A DNA stretch of 64,000 bases from Panopea generosa (taxonomy: Eukaryota > Mollusca > Bivalvia > Adapedonta > Hiatellidae), in NCBI GenBank assembly GCA_029582155.1, contig CM055912.1:3296191-3360190 (forward strand), in the 5' to 3' direction. Below are positions 12,101 through 23,020 of this stretch, in pieces. The notes beneath the pieces are model-generated. The model saw only the letters and a program-made list of their open reading frames with translations, had not been told where the DNA came from and did no database searches. Every line of letters starts with the position of its first letter. The first letter of the stretch is position 1. The translations under genes were made by a program, and so were the position numbers.

Positions 12101-13475
12101 CGTTAAACCCATAACATACCATCTCCGATATAATTATTCCCAACCTACCCAAGTCCGTATAACACATTACATACCGTCTCTGATATCATAATTCCAAGTC
12201 CACCACAAGTCCGTTTAACACATAACATACCAACTCTGATATCATTATTCCCAACCTACCCAAGACCGTATAACACATTACATACCATCTCTGATATCAT
12301 TATTCCCCTACCAAGTCCGTATAACACATTACATACCAACTCTGATATCATTATTTCCACTCCACCCCAAGTCCGTATAACACATTACATACCATCTCTG
12401 ATATCATTATTCCAAGCCCACCCCAAGTCCGTATAACACATTACATATCATATCTGATATCATTATTCCCAGCCCACCCCAAGTCCGTATAACACATTAC
12501 ATACCATCTCTGATATCATTATTCCCAGCCAACCCGAAGTCCGTATAACACATTACATACCATCTCTGATATCATTATTCCCACCCCACCCCAAGTCCGT
12601 ATAACACGTTACATACTATTTCTGATATCATTATTCCCACCTACCCCAAGTCCGTATAACACATTACATACCGTCTCTGATATCGTTTTTCTCACCCTAC
12701 CCCAAGTCCTTATAACACATTACATACCATATCTGATATCATTATTCCTAGCCCACCCTAAATCCGCATAAAACATTACATACCATCTCTGATACCATTA
12801 TTCCAAGCTCACCCCAAGTACGTATAACAAATTACATACCATCTCTGATATCATTATTCCCAGCCCACCCCAAGTTTGTATAACACAAAACATACCATCT
12901 CTGATATCGTCATTTCCGACCCACCCCAAATCCGTATAACACATAACATACCATCTCTGATATCGTTATTCCCACCCCACCCCAAGTCCGTATAACACAT
13001 TACATTCCATCTCTGATATCATTATTCCCACCCTACTCCAAGTCCGTATAACACATTACATACCATCTCTGATATCATTATTCCCAGCCCACCCAAAGTC
13101 TGCAGAACACATTACATACCATCTTTGATATCATTATTTCTTGCCCACTCCAAGTCCGTATAACGCATTACATACCATCTCTGATATCATTATTCCCACC
13201 CAACCCCATGTCCGTATAACACATTACATACCATATCTGATATCATTATTCCCACCCTACCCAAATCCGTATAACACATAACATACCGTCTCGGATATCA
13301 TTATTCCCACCCTACCCAAGTCCGTATATTACATAACATACCATAACTGATATCATTTTTCCCACCCTACCCAAGTCCGTATAACACTTACAGTCTCAGA
13401 TATCATTTTTCCCACCCTACCAAAGTCCGTATAACACTTACAGTCTCAGATATCATTATTCCCACCCCACAAATA
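9140..13475. repeat. 56-bp satellite array with higher-order structure, unit A
   Basis: About 77 tandem units of 56 bp with core CGTATAACACATTACATACC and a GATATC (EcoRV) site in nearly every unit. A second level of order is visible. The block starting near 9,350 recurs near 10,575: diagnostic variants at 9443 and 10,729, and at 9665 and 10,951, are both 1286 bases apart (23 units). The offset drops to 1231 after one unit is lost. A shorter three-unit (168-bp) repeat links 10,253 and 10,423. Unit C has only about 3 units at the same place. Open frames at 11,311-11,508 and 11,753-11,953 are repeat products. Confidence 0.95.
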
Positions 13476-14040
13476 TAATAACCTGGATCCGCCACTGATC
13501 AACATGTTTTGTAGTGTTTGCTTTTATATATAATTGATATTTCGGCACCGATAAAACTATCCAGCGGCGGACCCCAAACTTAGATACAAAAACATTGAAA
13601 CAACAACAAACCGGACGAAATAATCAATGTAATAAATAATATTAACCCATTTGCGATCCACTTCAGAATTAACATGAAATTGTCCCTGCATGGATGGTTC
13701 ATTGCTATCTCCCTCTAACTTTGAGAACTTGATCGAAATGTGCCCCCCTCGCTTCTAACCGACCAAACCCTATCTCACACCCTATATCTGCATCGTTTCC
13801 CTCTGACTTAATACGGTTGATTCACCTTTCGGTGTGTACGGTGAGCCTCGTCCAAGTTTTTTTTCTAAACCTCACCAGATAAAGTTGATAATATCAGAAA
13901 AATTGTATTCTCTATATCCTATGACCCGGGTTAATTTTGTCCTAGATAATATTAGCGTTACATATCCTAAAGCAAGTATTCATGTGCTCATATTGATCCA
14001 CAGTTAGATAAATTATGATTACGATTAGTTTAGCAGGTTG
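13476..14040. other. Non-coding block right of the satellite, unit A
   Basis: Matches 55,745-56,345 in unit C at about 93-94% by eye. No coding signal is visible on either strand. Confidence 0.5.
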
Positions 14041-14100
14041 TCCCGTGGTTAAGCATTAGGAATCGTGCGTTCAATCCTCCGCCCGGCTTTGTTCGGTGTA
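14041..14100 (+). mobile_element. Decayed tRNA-like relic
   Basis: CCCGTGGTTAAGCA followed 25 bases later by GCGTTCAATCC resembles worn A-box and B-box promoter elements of a tRNA-derived SINE. It lies just upstream of a better preserved SINE at 14,197. It is also at the exact place where A/C identity jumps. Confidence 0.35.
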
Positions 14101-14196
14101 CTTAAGGAAGAAACTATATCCGCTTTACGTTGGTGTTACCGCAGATTTTCATAATTATCTTTATGTAATTGGCGGTAATCATACATGTAATAATCA

Positions 14197-14415
14197 ACAG
14201 TCGGTAGCGCGTCTGACTATCAAGCTAGGAGTCGTGAGTTCGAATACCCGCCCGACCACAGTCTCTGTGATGACTTATATACGACTCTGCGTATCATTGT
14301 TATTTGTCTTTCACCGCTGGTTCAAGTGGGAAATGTATCAGTTACTTGCGGTGATAGGGTGTGCTCAAGTACTGGTTAGCCTGCCGGGATTAAAATCAAT
14401 CGTAACAGTCGTTAG
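14197..14415 (+). mobile_element. tRNA-derived SINE, family 2, unit A copy 1
   Basis: The head is tRNA-like: an A-box in CAGTCGGTAGCGCGTCTGAC and a B-box in GAGTTCGAATACC. The body carries TTTGTCTTTCACCG and ACTGGTTAGCCT blocks. A second member with the same body is at 17,209-17,435. The unit C counterpart (56,507-56,725) is nearly identical. A 107-codon plus frame at 14,096-14,419 runs through the SINE and is open in A and C only because the sequences are almost the same. I do not call it a gene. Confidence 0.75.
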
Positions 14416-14544
14416 GTAAATTGATCGCCTGATAGTTCTCGATGACATGAAAATGACGCTCAATATTCGCTATATCACACAATAATAATGATCTTCATAT
14501 TTTCACCATGCCGCGTTTCATATTCCGGTTTTCAAAGTTATCTA

Positions 14545-14805
14545 TTGTAACACATTACGATTATTGCCGAATTACTTATGTATCTTCATATTTTCGGCAA
14601 GTTTTATATTAATTATCTACATATTATCGCCGAATTTAATAATTCTCTTCGTATTATTGATGACTTTTATAATTCTCTTCGTATTAATGTCGACTTCTAT
14701 AATTATCTACATATTACCGCAAATTTTCTTAATTATCATCATATTATAGTTAGCTTTATAATTCTCTTCGTAATATCTCCAAATTCCTTACTAACTAGGA
14801 TCTTC
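14545..14805. repeat. ~30-bp degenerate AT-rich minisatellite, unit A
   Basis: About eight units of a ~30-bp repeat with core TATAATTCTCTTCGTATTA and a GCCGACTT/GTCGACTT link. It is also found at 39,264-39,410 (unit B, ~5 units) and 56,855-57,165 (unit C, with about two extra units). The overlapping frames in two phases at 14,564-14,811 are repeat products. Confidence 0.8.
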
Positions 14806-15625
14806 GTATAACTGTAAGTGTTCGTTTTGTCTGACAAGTCTGATGGACAACGTTTACAATATTACTTGTATTAACTATGTTATGCCAGTTCCATGATGTG
14901 TTTAAGTTGGTAACATAACACTGTTATTGATAATGTAACAACTAAACTCAAATCCAACGACTCTTAACTAAATTACACTTTTTATATTTTTGATTAAATC
15001 CATACCACGTGGTCATTTCAAAATCAAATTAAAAGAAGATAGTTTAAGTTATCATTAATCTCACAGCCAACGTTCATGCTCATCTGTTTCAGAAAACATC
15101 TCACAAGTGGCCCATTACAAAGAAAGTTCACTGTGGTAAAATGAAATATAAATTGCGTATCTTCAACATGAGCGGAAATTAAATTAAATATAATGAGGAC
15201 ATGAGTGCTCATTTATTATTAAATTTATTATTATTAATTTACTATTAATTTACTTAATTAATTAATAAATGAGCTCGAATTTAAGATTCTTTTGATCAAA
15301 TTTGTTTATAAAAATAGTATGTTTATTCAACTTTTCACGTCTTTAAGGAACAAGAAAATGACTGGCATATTAATTTCCGTCAGTCCTTCTATGAAGTAAC
15401 GTTACAATTCGGTCAGAGTGTAGTTCGGCATTTTACGTACGAGATTCGAGTTATACGAAAATACCGAACGAGGATTCGGAAGTGATTTTACACTAGGTTA
15501 ATAAAAATATGTCATGGGTTCATTACATTCCTGCACTGTAAAACATCAGTATTTATGAGCTTTGTTTTTATGACGTCACATTATTGATAAGAACCTGTCT
15601 TATAGGTTTGGACAGTCCAGTTCCA
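14806..15625. other. Non-coding block shared by all three units
   Basis: Matches 39,411-40,205 (B, diverged with indels) and 57,170-57,980 (C, over 99% by eye). A CRE-like TGACGTCA lies near 15,571 and in unit B near 40,168; unit C reads TTACGTCA. No gene is visible. Confidence 0.5.
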
Positions 15626-15641
15626 ACATGCCTACAAATGT

Positions 15642-15794
15642 ATGCTGAAACAATTATTCAGCGTTACAGTATTTGAGGACGAAAATGAAATAAAAACAAC
15701 AACTTATGTAGAATGCGAACACACTGATCCAGTACATGCTTATATCTCAGCTCCTCGCACGATTGATGTCTCCCAACGTCAGCAAAATAACTAA
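15642..15794 (+). CDS. Conserved 50-codon exon-like frame, unit A (hypothetical)
   Basis: The frame runs from ATG at 15,642 to TAA at 15,792. Its acidic, polar end contains ECEHTDPVHA and finishes RQQNN. Units B (to 40,410) and C (to 58,151) keep the same frame and stop over about 150 bases without any indel, while their surroundings have many. Between A and B I count about 3 silent and about 9 replacement changes, which is no sign of strong purifying selection. In unit B the frame extends 5' to a TTTGCACAG acceptor-like site, so this may be the last exon of an otherwise unseen or dead gene. I recognise no domain. Confidence 0.3.
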   Translation: MLKQLFSVTVFEDENEIKTTTYVECEHTDPVHAYISAPRTIDVSQRQQNN

Positions 15795-15956
15795 AACAAT
15801 ATCGTGAAAACAAGTTGACATTTTTAGCAAATTACGTCTTGAAATGTTGACGTATATGGAATTTCGATGCATGTCTCATTTTTGTTATACTCAAATAATG
15901 TACGCGCTATGAAAAATATAGTATAGGTCATTATGTCATTTCAAATGTTTATGGGG
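15795..15956. other. Spacer between exon-like frame and 54-bp mini-array
   Basis: Short AT-rich stretch shared with B and C up to about 15,955. B diverges at this point (about 40,560) and shares nothing with A over the following 4.8 kb. Confidence 0.4.
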
Positions 15957-16125
15957 TCCATAAGTGACGGACAATACATCATCGCGTAAACACATCAGGC
16001 CAGTAGACAGACGACAGATGACGGACAACGCATTAACGTGTTAGTACATCTGACCAGTAGACAGACGACTGGTGACGGACAACGCGTCATCGCATAAACA
16101 CATCTTGCAAATAGACAGACGACAG
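15957..16125. repeat. 54-bp satellite, small array, unit A
   Basis: About three units of the 54-bp repeat (core CAGTAGACAGACGAC, then TGACGGACAACGCGTCATCG). Unit C has two additional units at this site (108 extra bases, 58,318-58,597). It is the same repeat as the large arrays at 23,820, 36,325 and 45,188. Confidence 0.9.
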
Positions 16126-16320
16126 AAAAATTACTTAAACATATATATTTATAAATGTGGAATTGTACGTTTACCTTAAAAATGCTAGAACTTATATTTT
16201 AACGAATCAAGAAGACAATTCAGATGTATAATGTGGCATGTATGGTTATAAAACGTACATGGCCTGCTGTTATAATTTCTGTTCTTGAAGTACTTTGTTG
16301 AGATACTTCGAGGGTTTTAC

Positions 16321-16591
16321 GTGGTGGCCGAGTGGTCTAAGGGGTCCTCCCTGGCCGAGTGGTCTAAATTGCCTCTTCAAGATCATTTACCACCTCACCG
16401 CTAAGGTCGTAGGTTCGAGTCCCGCTCGCTCCTAAAACTTTATGTGAGAACGTTTCAAGTTACTTACGGAAGGACGGTGGTTCTACCCAGTCTGATTCAG
16501 TCTGAGGTCTTCCTCAACCAATGAAACTGGATATGCCATCGATATATAACCTGAAATATGTTAAAAAATGGCATTAAACCCAACTAAAAAA
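16321..16591 (+). mobile_element. tRNA-Ser/Leu-like SINE, family 3, unit A copy 1
   Basis: The head contains GTGGCCGAGTGGTCTAA and the B-box GGTTCGAGTCCCGC, as in class II (Ser/Leu) tRNAs. The body has GGACGGTGGTTCTACCCAG, and the tail ends GGCATTAAACCCAACT followed by an A-run, a tail style widespread in mollusc SINEs. The A-box motif is present twice, at 16,326 and 16,352. The unit C counterpart is 58,790-59,060. Other members are at 17,619-17,825 and 36,150-36,320. Confidence 0.8.
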
Positions 16592-17208
16592 TATCCTTCA
16601 GTTATGTTTTAATTTAAGAACATATCTACGTCACAAAATAACATTTTTGGCGGACAGTCATGTAATCCTATAATCCTTGATGAAATACAATACTTTATTA
16701 GTAAGAAAACTAATTAAAATACTGTTGAGGAATAATACATTAGTTGTTTATAGCAAATTAATTCAAATTCTGCATCTTGTTTATAATTACTAATTTCATA
16801 TCGACCATGCATTGAAATAAATAAAAAAAAAAAAAAATGTTTTTTTTTTGTATTAATTCAGGCGGAAACAACATAAATAAGACAACTTCATCCTTTATTC
16901 AAGAAAACGTGTCAAATGATTTCCACATATAGACAATATAGGACAGAATCTTCTAATTTAATAAAATTACAACGGAATTACAATGTCCCATTATCTTTCC
17001 CGTCGTGATATTTCTTACTTGTACTTTTTAACTCATCAATATACTGAATAACGACATTGCATAATATTGCATTTCAATTCGGTTCTGATGAACGTAACTA
17101 TGGCAACACTTTTGAAACTAAACTAGTGTCTGAGATCTTCTGGTAATTTGTTACCACAAACATATTTCCATAGATCATTGTCCATGACATGACAAGAGTT
17201 TTAGTTCG
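16592..17208. other. Non-coding, AT-rich, shared only with unit C
   Basis: Matches 59,061-59,677 at about 97-98% by eye. It holds A- and T-runs near 16,830 and no coding signal. Confidence 0.5.
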
Positions 17209-17435
17209 GATGTGCCCGGTAATGCTAGTCGGTTACGCGTCTGACTGTTAATCCAAGAATCGTCGGTTCTAATTTTGCGCCCGGCAACATTCTTTGTGAT
17301 GACGTATATTAGACATTGCGTCTCATTTGTATTTGTCTTTCACGGTTTATTGACGTGAATAAGTTGTTAGTTCCTTGCATAGATGGGTATGCTTGAGAAC
17401 TGGTTAACCTTTCAGGATCTCAGAAAATAGCGGTA
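17209..17435 (+). mobile_element. tRNA-derived SINE, family 2, unit A copy 2
   Basis: An older member of the family at 14,197: the head reads AGTCGGTTACGCGTCTGACT, and the body shares GTGATGACGTATAT, TATTTGTCTTTCACGG and AACTGGTTAACCT. It is more diverged than copy 1, with a damaged B-box (CGGTTCTAATTT). Unit C: about 59,678-59,905. Confidence 0.65.
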
Positions 17436-17618
17436 AGTTTAACTGATCGTCTGTTTCAAGCAAACATTGATCGACTTGGCTGATAATGGCATGCGACTAG
17501 AATTTGATTATTTTCGACATACAATGGATGGCTTAAAGTTTTATGATGACGGCGCTTTCATCAATTTTATTTCTCTCTTAAATTGAGAATTGATCATCGT
17601 CCAGCACTTGATTGTATG

Positions 17619-17825
17619 CAGTCTAAGGTACCGTCTCAAGATATCTTACCTTTCACAGATAAGGTCGTAGCGTAGGTTCGAGTCCTGCTCGCTCCAAAAA
17701 CTTTATATGAGAAAGTTTCCAGTTACATGTACTAGTAGAAGTGCGGTTGTTCTACTCGGATACATTCCGAGGTCTTCTTTCACCAATAAATCTTCATTAA
17801 TTACCTGAAATGGCGCTAGATCTGT
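17619..17825 (+). mobile_element. tRNA-Ser/Leu-like SINE, family 3, unit A copy 2 (5' truncated)
   Basis: Starts inside the A-box region and keeps the B-box AGGTTCGAGTCCTGCTCGCT and the body with GTGCGGTTGTTCTACTC. A 4-5 base duplication (GTAGCGTAG) sits just before the B-box in A and is missing in C (60,085-60,290). Confidence 0.65.
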
Positions 17826-19619
17826 AGTTCTATTTAATTGGCACCCGACAATAAATTCTTAGTTTTTGAATAAGATATCGTGTTGACAACGTCATAATAC
17901 TTGATGACATTGATTTATTTACCTCAACAGTGACATAAATTTATGGAGGGTATTATCCGCCATAATTCAGATTGCTTAATTACTTATTTCAACTTACTTA
18001 TCGGCTATTTACATTCATCCAATGGGCAACTTCTATCTTCTATGTGCGTAAATTACATGTTACAGGTGTAACATTACAAATTACATTCACTTAAATGTTA
18101 ACTGCTTGCTTTTACATATTATGTCAATTTGTGTTAATTTCATATTGCAAATTATAGTATTATTGTTTTTCCAAAGAAAAAGTATAATGTGAAAAAGACT
18201 ATCTGTTTAGTTTGTTACCGATAGTTATGTCTGTAATTCTATATATAATAACCTACAGGGCCACCTAGCGTCTTAATTTGTCTGATTTCAACATTATGAC
18301 GTCAAGCGGCGCCGTTGTTTTATTCCTCAACAAAACAAACTACTGCTCCTTTTAAAAGTAGCGTAAATTATCGGCCATAATTCGGCATTATGTGAAACTG
18401 ACTTATTGATTTTGTCAATAAAAATAAAGTTTTTAAAGTATGCATCACAGAAACACATGAACCTTTTGCAATGAATTAAAACAAATTTTGCTGATAGGTA
18501 GGACTCTCTTCATAAAACCACAGGTTACAATATAGAACCCTTATAGAGCGGCTCAATAGCGGATTCAGTACGAACAGAACATCCGGGGCACGCCCTCAAA
18601 ATATAGCAAGTATAGTTAAATTGATTAAAAATTCGGTGCTAGTACATAGCACGCCCCTTTCAATTGAATATTTTCTCCCACAAAATCACGACCTATCCGC
18701 CCGTCTAGGAATTTCACCAACATAAATAGAGTAACATACATAAATAGTCACAAAAAGTGATTTTTAACGTGATTCCTGAATCTAGGCCTGTATATATTGC
18801 ACATACTGTACTTTATTTAAGAACAAGGGGCCACTGTGATTTTGTTTTTGCTATATTTATTTAGTCCTGCCTTGTACCCAGCCCTATAAAATAAATTCAT
18901 GCGATACATTAACTAACATCGTTTGTGTAGTGTAGTTCTCCTTAAGTAGGTCTGCAAACGTTTAAAAGTCAGAATAATAAAAAAAACCCCAGTAAATAAC
19001 TACAATATATTATGATACCCTAAAGGTTCACTGTAATTCAGCATGTGGCGTCTCATATATCAAAATGCTTCAAACCCCCTCCTAGGAACGATATCGACAG
19101 CTCTTAGAGACATGGCGGAACGGATGTAGGAAGTAAAAGTATTGAACTTGATTTCTATACCAACCACCCAAAGACAAAACAATTTTGTCCAAACACACTA
19201 AAATTATCCCCACCCTTCATGGAAAAATAAAAATAACAAAATATATTAATATAAAAATAAGACACATTAACACAAAGCAAAAATTAGGGACGAGGGATCA
19301 GACATAGAGTTGTTTAATACATGTTATTGGGTCAGGTAAAGGGATTTCAAACACCGATATATGTGATCCAGTTTTTGCGCCGTGGTACGGTGATGGGTTA
19401 TCTTGTATTTTGACTGATAATGTTGTTTTGGATATACTCCTTGTTTACAAAATTGATTTTTTCCCTTTATTTCGAATTTCATAGCTTACAAACACAATAC
19501 TGTCTCGCATTCTTATATGGTGAACGCATAGAATTAAAATGGTTCACAATAGCATTTTTTTTTTTTAATAATTAATGTTACATCGATTGTGAAACAATAT
19601 TTACAATTTTGACGAATCA
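17826..19619. other. Non-coding block shared only with unit C
   Basis: About 1.8 kb matching 60,291-62,085 at about 98% by eye. I see no gene on either strand. The short frame at 61,544-61,744 in C is not kept in A. A TGACGTCA-like element with CGGCGCCG lies near 18,297. Confidence 0.5.
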
Positions 19620-19760
19620 CGCTCGAGGTTTTTCTGGGTAGAACCAGTTAATTAAGTTATGTGGATCAATGACACACCATATAGCCGTAGTAGAGGATCA
19701 AAACCACGACCCGCGATCTTGGATCATATGCTCTACCGCCGGACGACGCGCTCCACTTTA
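19620..19760 (-). mobile_element. tRNA-derived SINE fragment, family 1, minus strand, unit A
   Basis: On the minus strand the head reads GGCGGTAGAGCATATGATCC (A-box) and GTGGTTTTGATCC (worn B-box). The body carries AACTGGTTCTACCCAGAAAA and ACCTCGAGCGTGATT, matching the body at 8722-8865. Unit C: 62,088-62,230. Confidence 0.6.
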
Positions 19761-20834
19761 GTTCTTAATTCACTTGAACTTACTTTGCAAATAGTTCTTT
19801 AACTTATCAAAACAAACAAACGTTATCATAAAAGATTTCCAGGAAGTGAATCAACCCAGATATTTGCATTTTGAATGAGCAAAGTTTTATTGTGGTCAAT
19901 AGGCTTTTGGATCGCTTGGACATGACGTTAAAATGATATGCACACATATCGATTTATACCATTATTTCTTTAATTATTAATTTATTCCTACTACCTTTGT
20001 TCAGTTTTTTCTGATGGAAAGAACTAATTTAGTCACTGCGTATTGTGACATCTCGATTGAGATAAATTTGCAAAAGCGATATCAAGCTTTCAGGTCATTT
20101 AACATTTACCTTTATATCCATCTATATATGTAAAAAACAAGTAGAAGACATATTTTATACCCGTCCATTTAAATGAAATAAAAAACTGTTCACTGCTACC
20201 TAAACACGGCTACCAATCGCACAGCCTGCGTTGTAATACATCGACGTTTTGAGGCGGGGGATTTCCGGTTACGCAGGCGGGGGAGCCGATTTTAGGAATT
20301 TGACGGTAAATGTTCAATATTTTCATGAAATGCGTTTTACTAAAACATTTTTTCGAAAATCGGAGAATGTCATCGGATGATCAGTTAAACAAACGTATAA
20401 GTGACGGAAGTTAAGCTCAATTAGTTATTTAATGAATGTGTGAGCATTTCTGAAGTGCCCACAAAAGTGACAAAATTATTGCACCTGACGATCATCTTCT
20501 GTCATATTTTCAAGCAGGCAAGCTCTGTTTTTGAATAAATGCTTTCCAATTGATACTATTGTTTACGTATGCAGAAAGTCATGCAAAAGGGAGGTCGTTC
20601 CATCAAAAATTATGAAAAAAAAACAACATTACAAAGCAAGCAGAAACGTTACAAAGCAGGGGTGATATACAAATAAGATTAAAGCTGATTTGTTATCACG
20701 TAATTACTACAATGTGCGTTTGCTATTAGTGATAAAATAAACACTTAATAAGCGATATACATATTGGTTATTCTAACACAACCATTACCTGTATACGACG
20801 TAAACTTTTGAAATATTTCATATAAATCATATAA
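19761..20834. other. Non-coding block before the 47-bp array, unit A
   Basis: Shared with unit C (62,231-63,234). A short frame opening at ATG 20,014 is intact for 62 codons in C (62,481) but broken in A by an indel, so it is not called. A GC-rich patch at 20,225-20,300 contains GCCTGCGT and its inverse ACGCAGGC about 40 bases apart. Confidence 0.5.
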
Positions 20835-21711
20835 CTTGTATATACATACATACGGCGAACTAGTTAAACCTTTGTACAACTAGTATATACATACATACGG
20901 CGAACTGCGTATAAACCTTTGTACATCTAGTATATACATACATACATACATACATACATACATACATACATACATACATACATACATACGGCGTAATGCA
21001 TACAAGCATTTGCACAACTAGTATATACATACATACGGCGTACTGCATATACATCTTTGTACAACTAATATATTCATACATACATACGGCGTACTGCATA
21101 TAAATCTTTGTACAACCTGTACATACATACATACATACATACATACATACGGCGTACTGCGTATGATATTTTGTACAACTAATATATACATTCGTACGGT
21201 GTACTGCGTATGAACCTTTGTACAACTAGTATATACATACATACGGCGAACTGCGTATGAACCTTTGTACAATTAGTATATTCATACATACGGCGTACTG
21301 CGTATGAACCTTTGTACAACTAGTATGTACATACATACGGCGTACTGCGTATGAACCTTTGTACAACTAGTATATACATACATACGGCGAACTGCGTATG
21401 AACCTTTGTACAACTAGTATATACATACATACGGCGTACTGCGTATAAACCTTTGTACAACTAATACATACATACATACGGCGTACTGCGTATAATCCTT
21501 TGTTCAACTAGTATATACATATATTCGGCGTACTACGTATAAACCTTTGTACAACTAGTATATACACACGTACGGTGTTATGCGTATAAACCTTTGTACA
21601 ACTAGTATATACATACGTTTGGCGTACTGCGTATAAACCTTTGTACAACTAGTGTATACATACATACGATGTACTGCATATAAACCTTTGTACAAACATA
21701 CATACATACAT

Positions 21712-21742
<31 letters not shown>

Positions 21743-21782
21743 TACATACATACATACATACATACATACATACATACATACA

Positions 21783-21814
<32 letters not shown>

Positions 21815-22340
21815 CATACATACGGCGTAATGCATATAAACTTTTGTACAACTTGTATATACATACAAACGGCGTACTACATATAAACCTTTGTACAACT
21901 AGTATATACATACATACGGCGTACAGCATATAAACTTTTGTACAAATAGTATATACATACATACGGCGGTTTGCATATAAACCTTTGTACAAATTGTTTA
22001 TACATACATACGGCGTTCTGCATATAAACCTTTGGACAACTTGTATATACATACATACGGCGTACAGCATATAAACCTTTGTACAACTTGTATATACATA
22101 CATACGGCGCTCTGCATATAAACTTTGTACAACTTGTTTATACATACATACGGCATACTGCATATAAACCTTTGTAAAACTAGTATATACATACATACGG
22201 CGTTCTACATATAAACCTTTGTACAACTTGTTTATACATTCATACAGCGTACTGCATATAAACCTTTTTACAGTTTGTTTATACATACATACGGCGTTCT
22301 GCATGTACACCTTTTTACAGTTTGTTTATACATACTTTAG
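20835..22340. repeat. 47-bp minisatellite with nested CATA microsatellite bursts, unit A
   Basis: About 30 units of 47 bp with core GGCGTACTGCATATAAACC followed by TTTGTACAACTAGTATATA. Each unit carries a CATACATAC tract, and three of these have expanded into pure tetranucleotide runs (20,937-20,990, 21,118-21,152, 21,695-21,812, the last with a CACA interruption). All open frames here, in both strands, come from the repeat. Confidence 0.95.
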
Positions 22341-22424
22341 GCATACCAATAAAGCATCAAGAATAATGTGTACATATAACAGTATTAATATGACGCCTAA
22401 TAGGCAGCAGGTAAATGTAGACTA

Positions 22425-23020
22425 CATTTCACTCACTCACTCACTCACTCACTTAGTTAACAGAGAGAATGGTGTCAATGAAATCATTCCTTCATCACTC
22501 ACCTCTCACTTACTCACTCACGCACTCACTCACTCACTCACTCACTCACTCACTCACTCACTCACTCACTCACTCACTCACTCACTCACTCACTCACCTC
22601 TCAGTCACTCACTAACGTATTTTACAAAGAAAATGGTGACAATGAAATTCTTCTTTTTTAACTCATTGACTCACTCACTCTCACACTCGCGTAGTTTACA
22701 GAGAGAATGGTATCGATGCAATTTTTCCTTCATCATTCACTCACTCACTCACTCACTCACTCTAACACTCACTCTAACACTCACTAACTTAAGATAATGG
22801 TGGCAATGAAATTATACCTCATAACTCACCTCAAACTCACTCACTCACTCACTCACTCACTCACTCACTCACTCACTCACTCACTCACTCACTCACTCTC
22901 TCACTCACTCACTTATTCACGTTTCAATCACTCACTCAATCACCTTTCACTAACTCATGTAGTTTACAGAAATAATTTAATCAATGGCATTATTCCTTCA
23001 TTACTCACTCACTCACTATA
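22425..23020. repeat. TCAC microsatellite blocks alternating with a ~40-bp spacer, unit A
   Basis: Pure ACTC/TCAC tetranucleotide tracts (22,432-22,452, 22,505-22,598, 22,735-22,765, 22,835-22,900) alternate with a conserved spacer. The spacer core is CAGAGAGAATGGTGTCAATG and ends ...CCTTCATCACTC. It appears at about 22,455, 22,627, 22,698, 22,797 and 22,965, and once in unit B at about 42,495. A 192-codon plus frame here is a microsatellite artefact. Confidence 0.92.

Noticed and set aside
14197-14270. Functional tRNA gene
   Set aside because: A- and B-boxes are present but the flanks do not pair into an acceptor stem and the anticodon arm is not formed; the body and dispersed copies show a SINE.
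14096-14419. 107-codon frame open in both A and C
   Set aside because: Lies over a SINE; conservation is explained by the >99% identity of the block, with a replacement change and no domain.
16321-16430. Functional tRNA-Ser or tRNA-Leu gene
   Set aside because: Doubled A-box, no closing acceptor stem, and a SINE body and tail follow.
20014-20190. 62-codon frame seen at 62,481-62,669 in C
   Set aside because: Broken in A by an indel despite 98% identity around it.
21555-22310. 251-codon Tyr/Cys/Val-rich minus-strand frame and its neighbours
   Set aside because: Read-through of the 47-bp minisatellite and CATA microsatellite.
22219-22797. 192-codon frame rich in the SLTHSLTH motif
   Set aside because: Direct translation of TCAC microsatellite.
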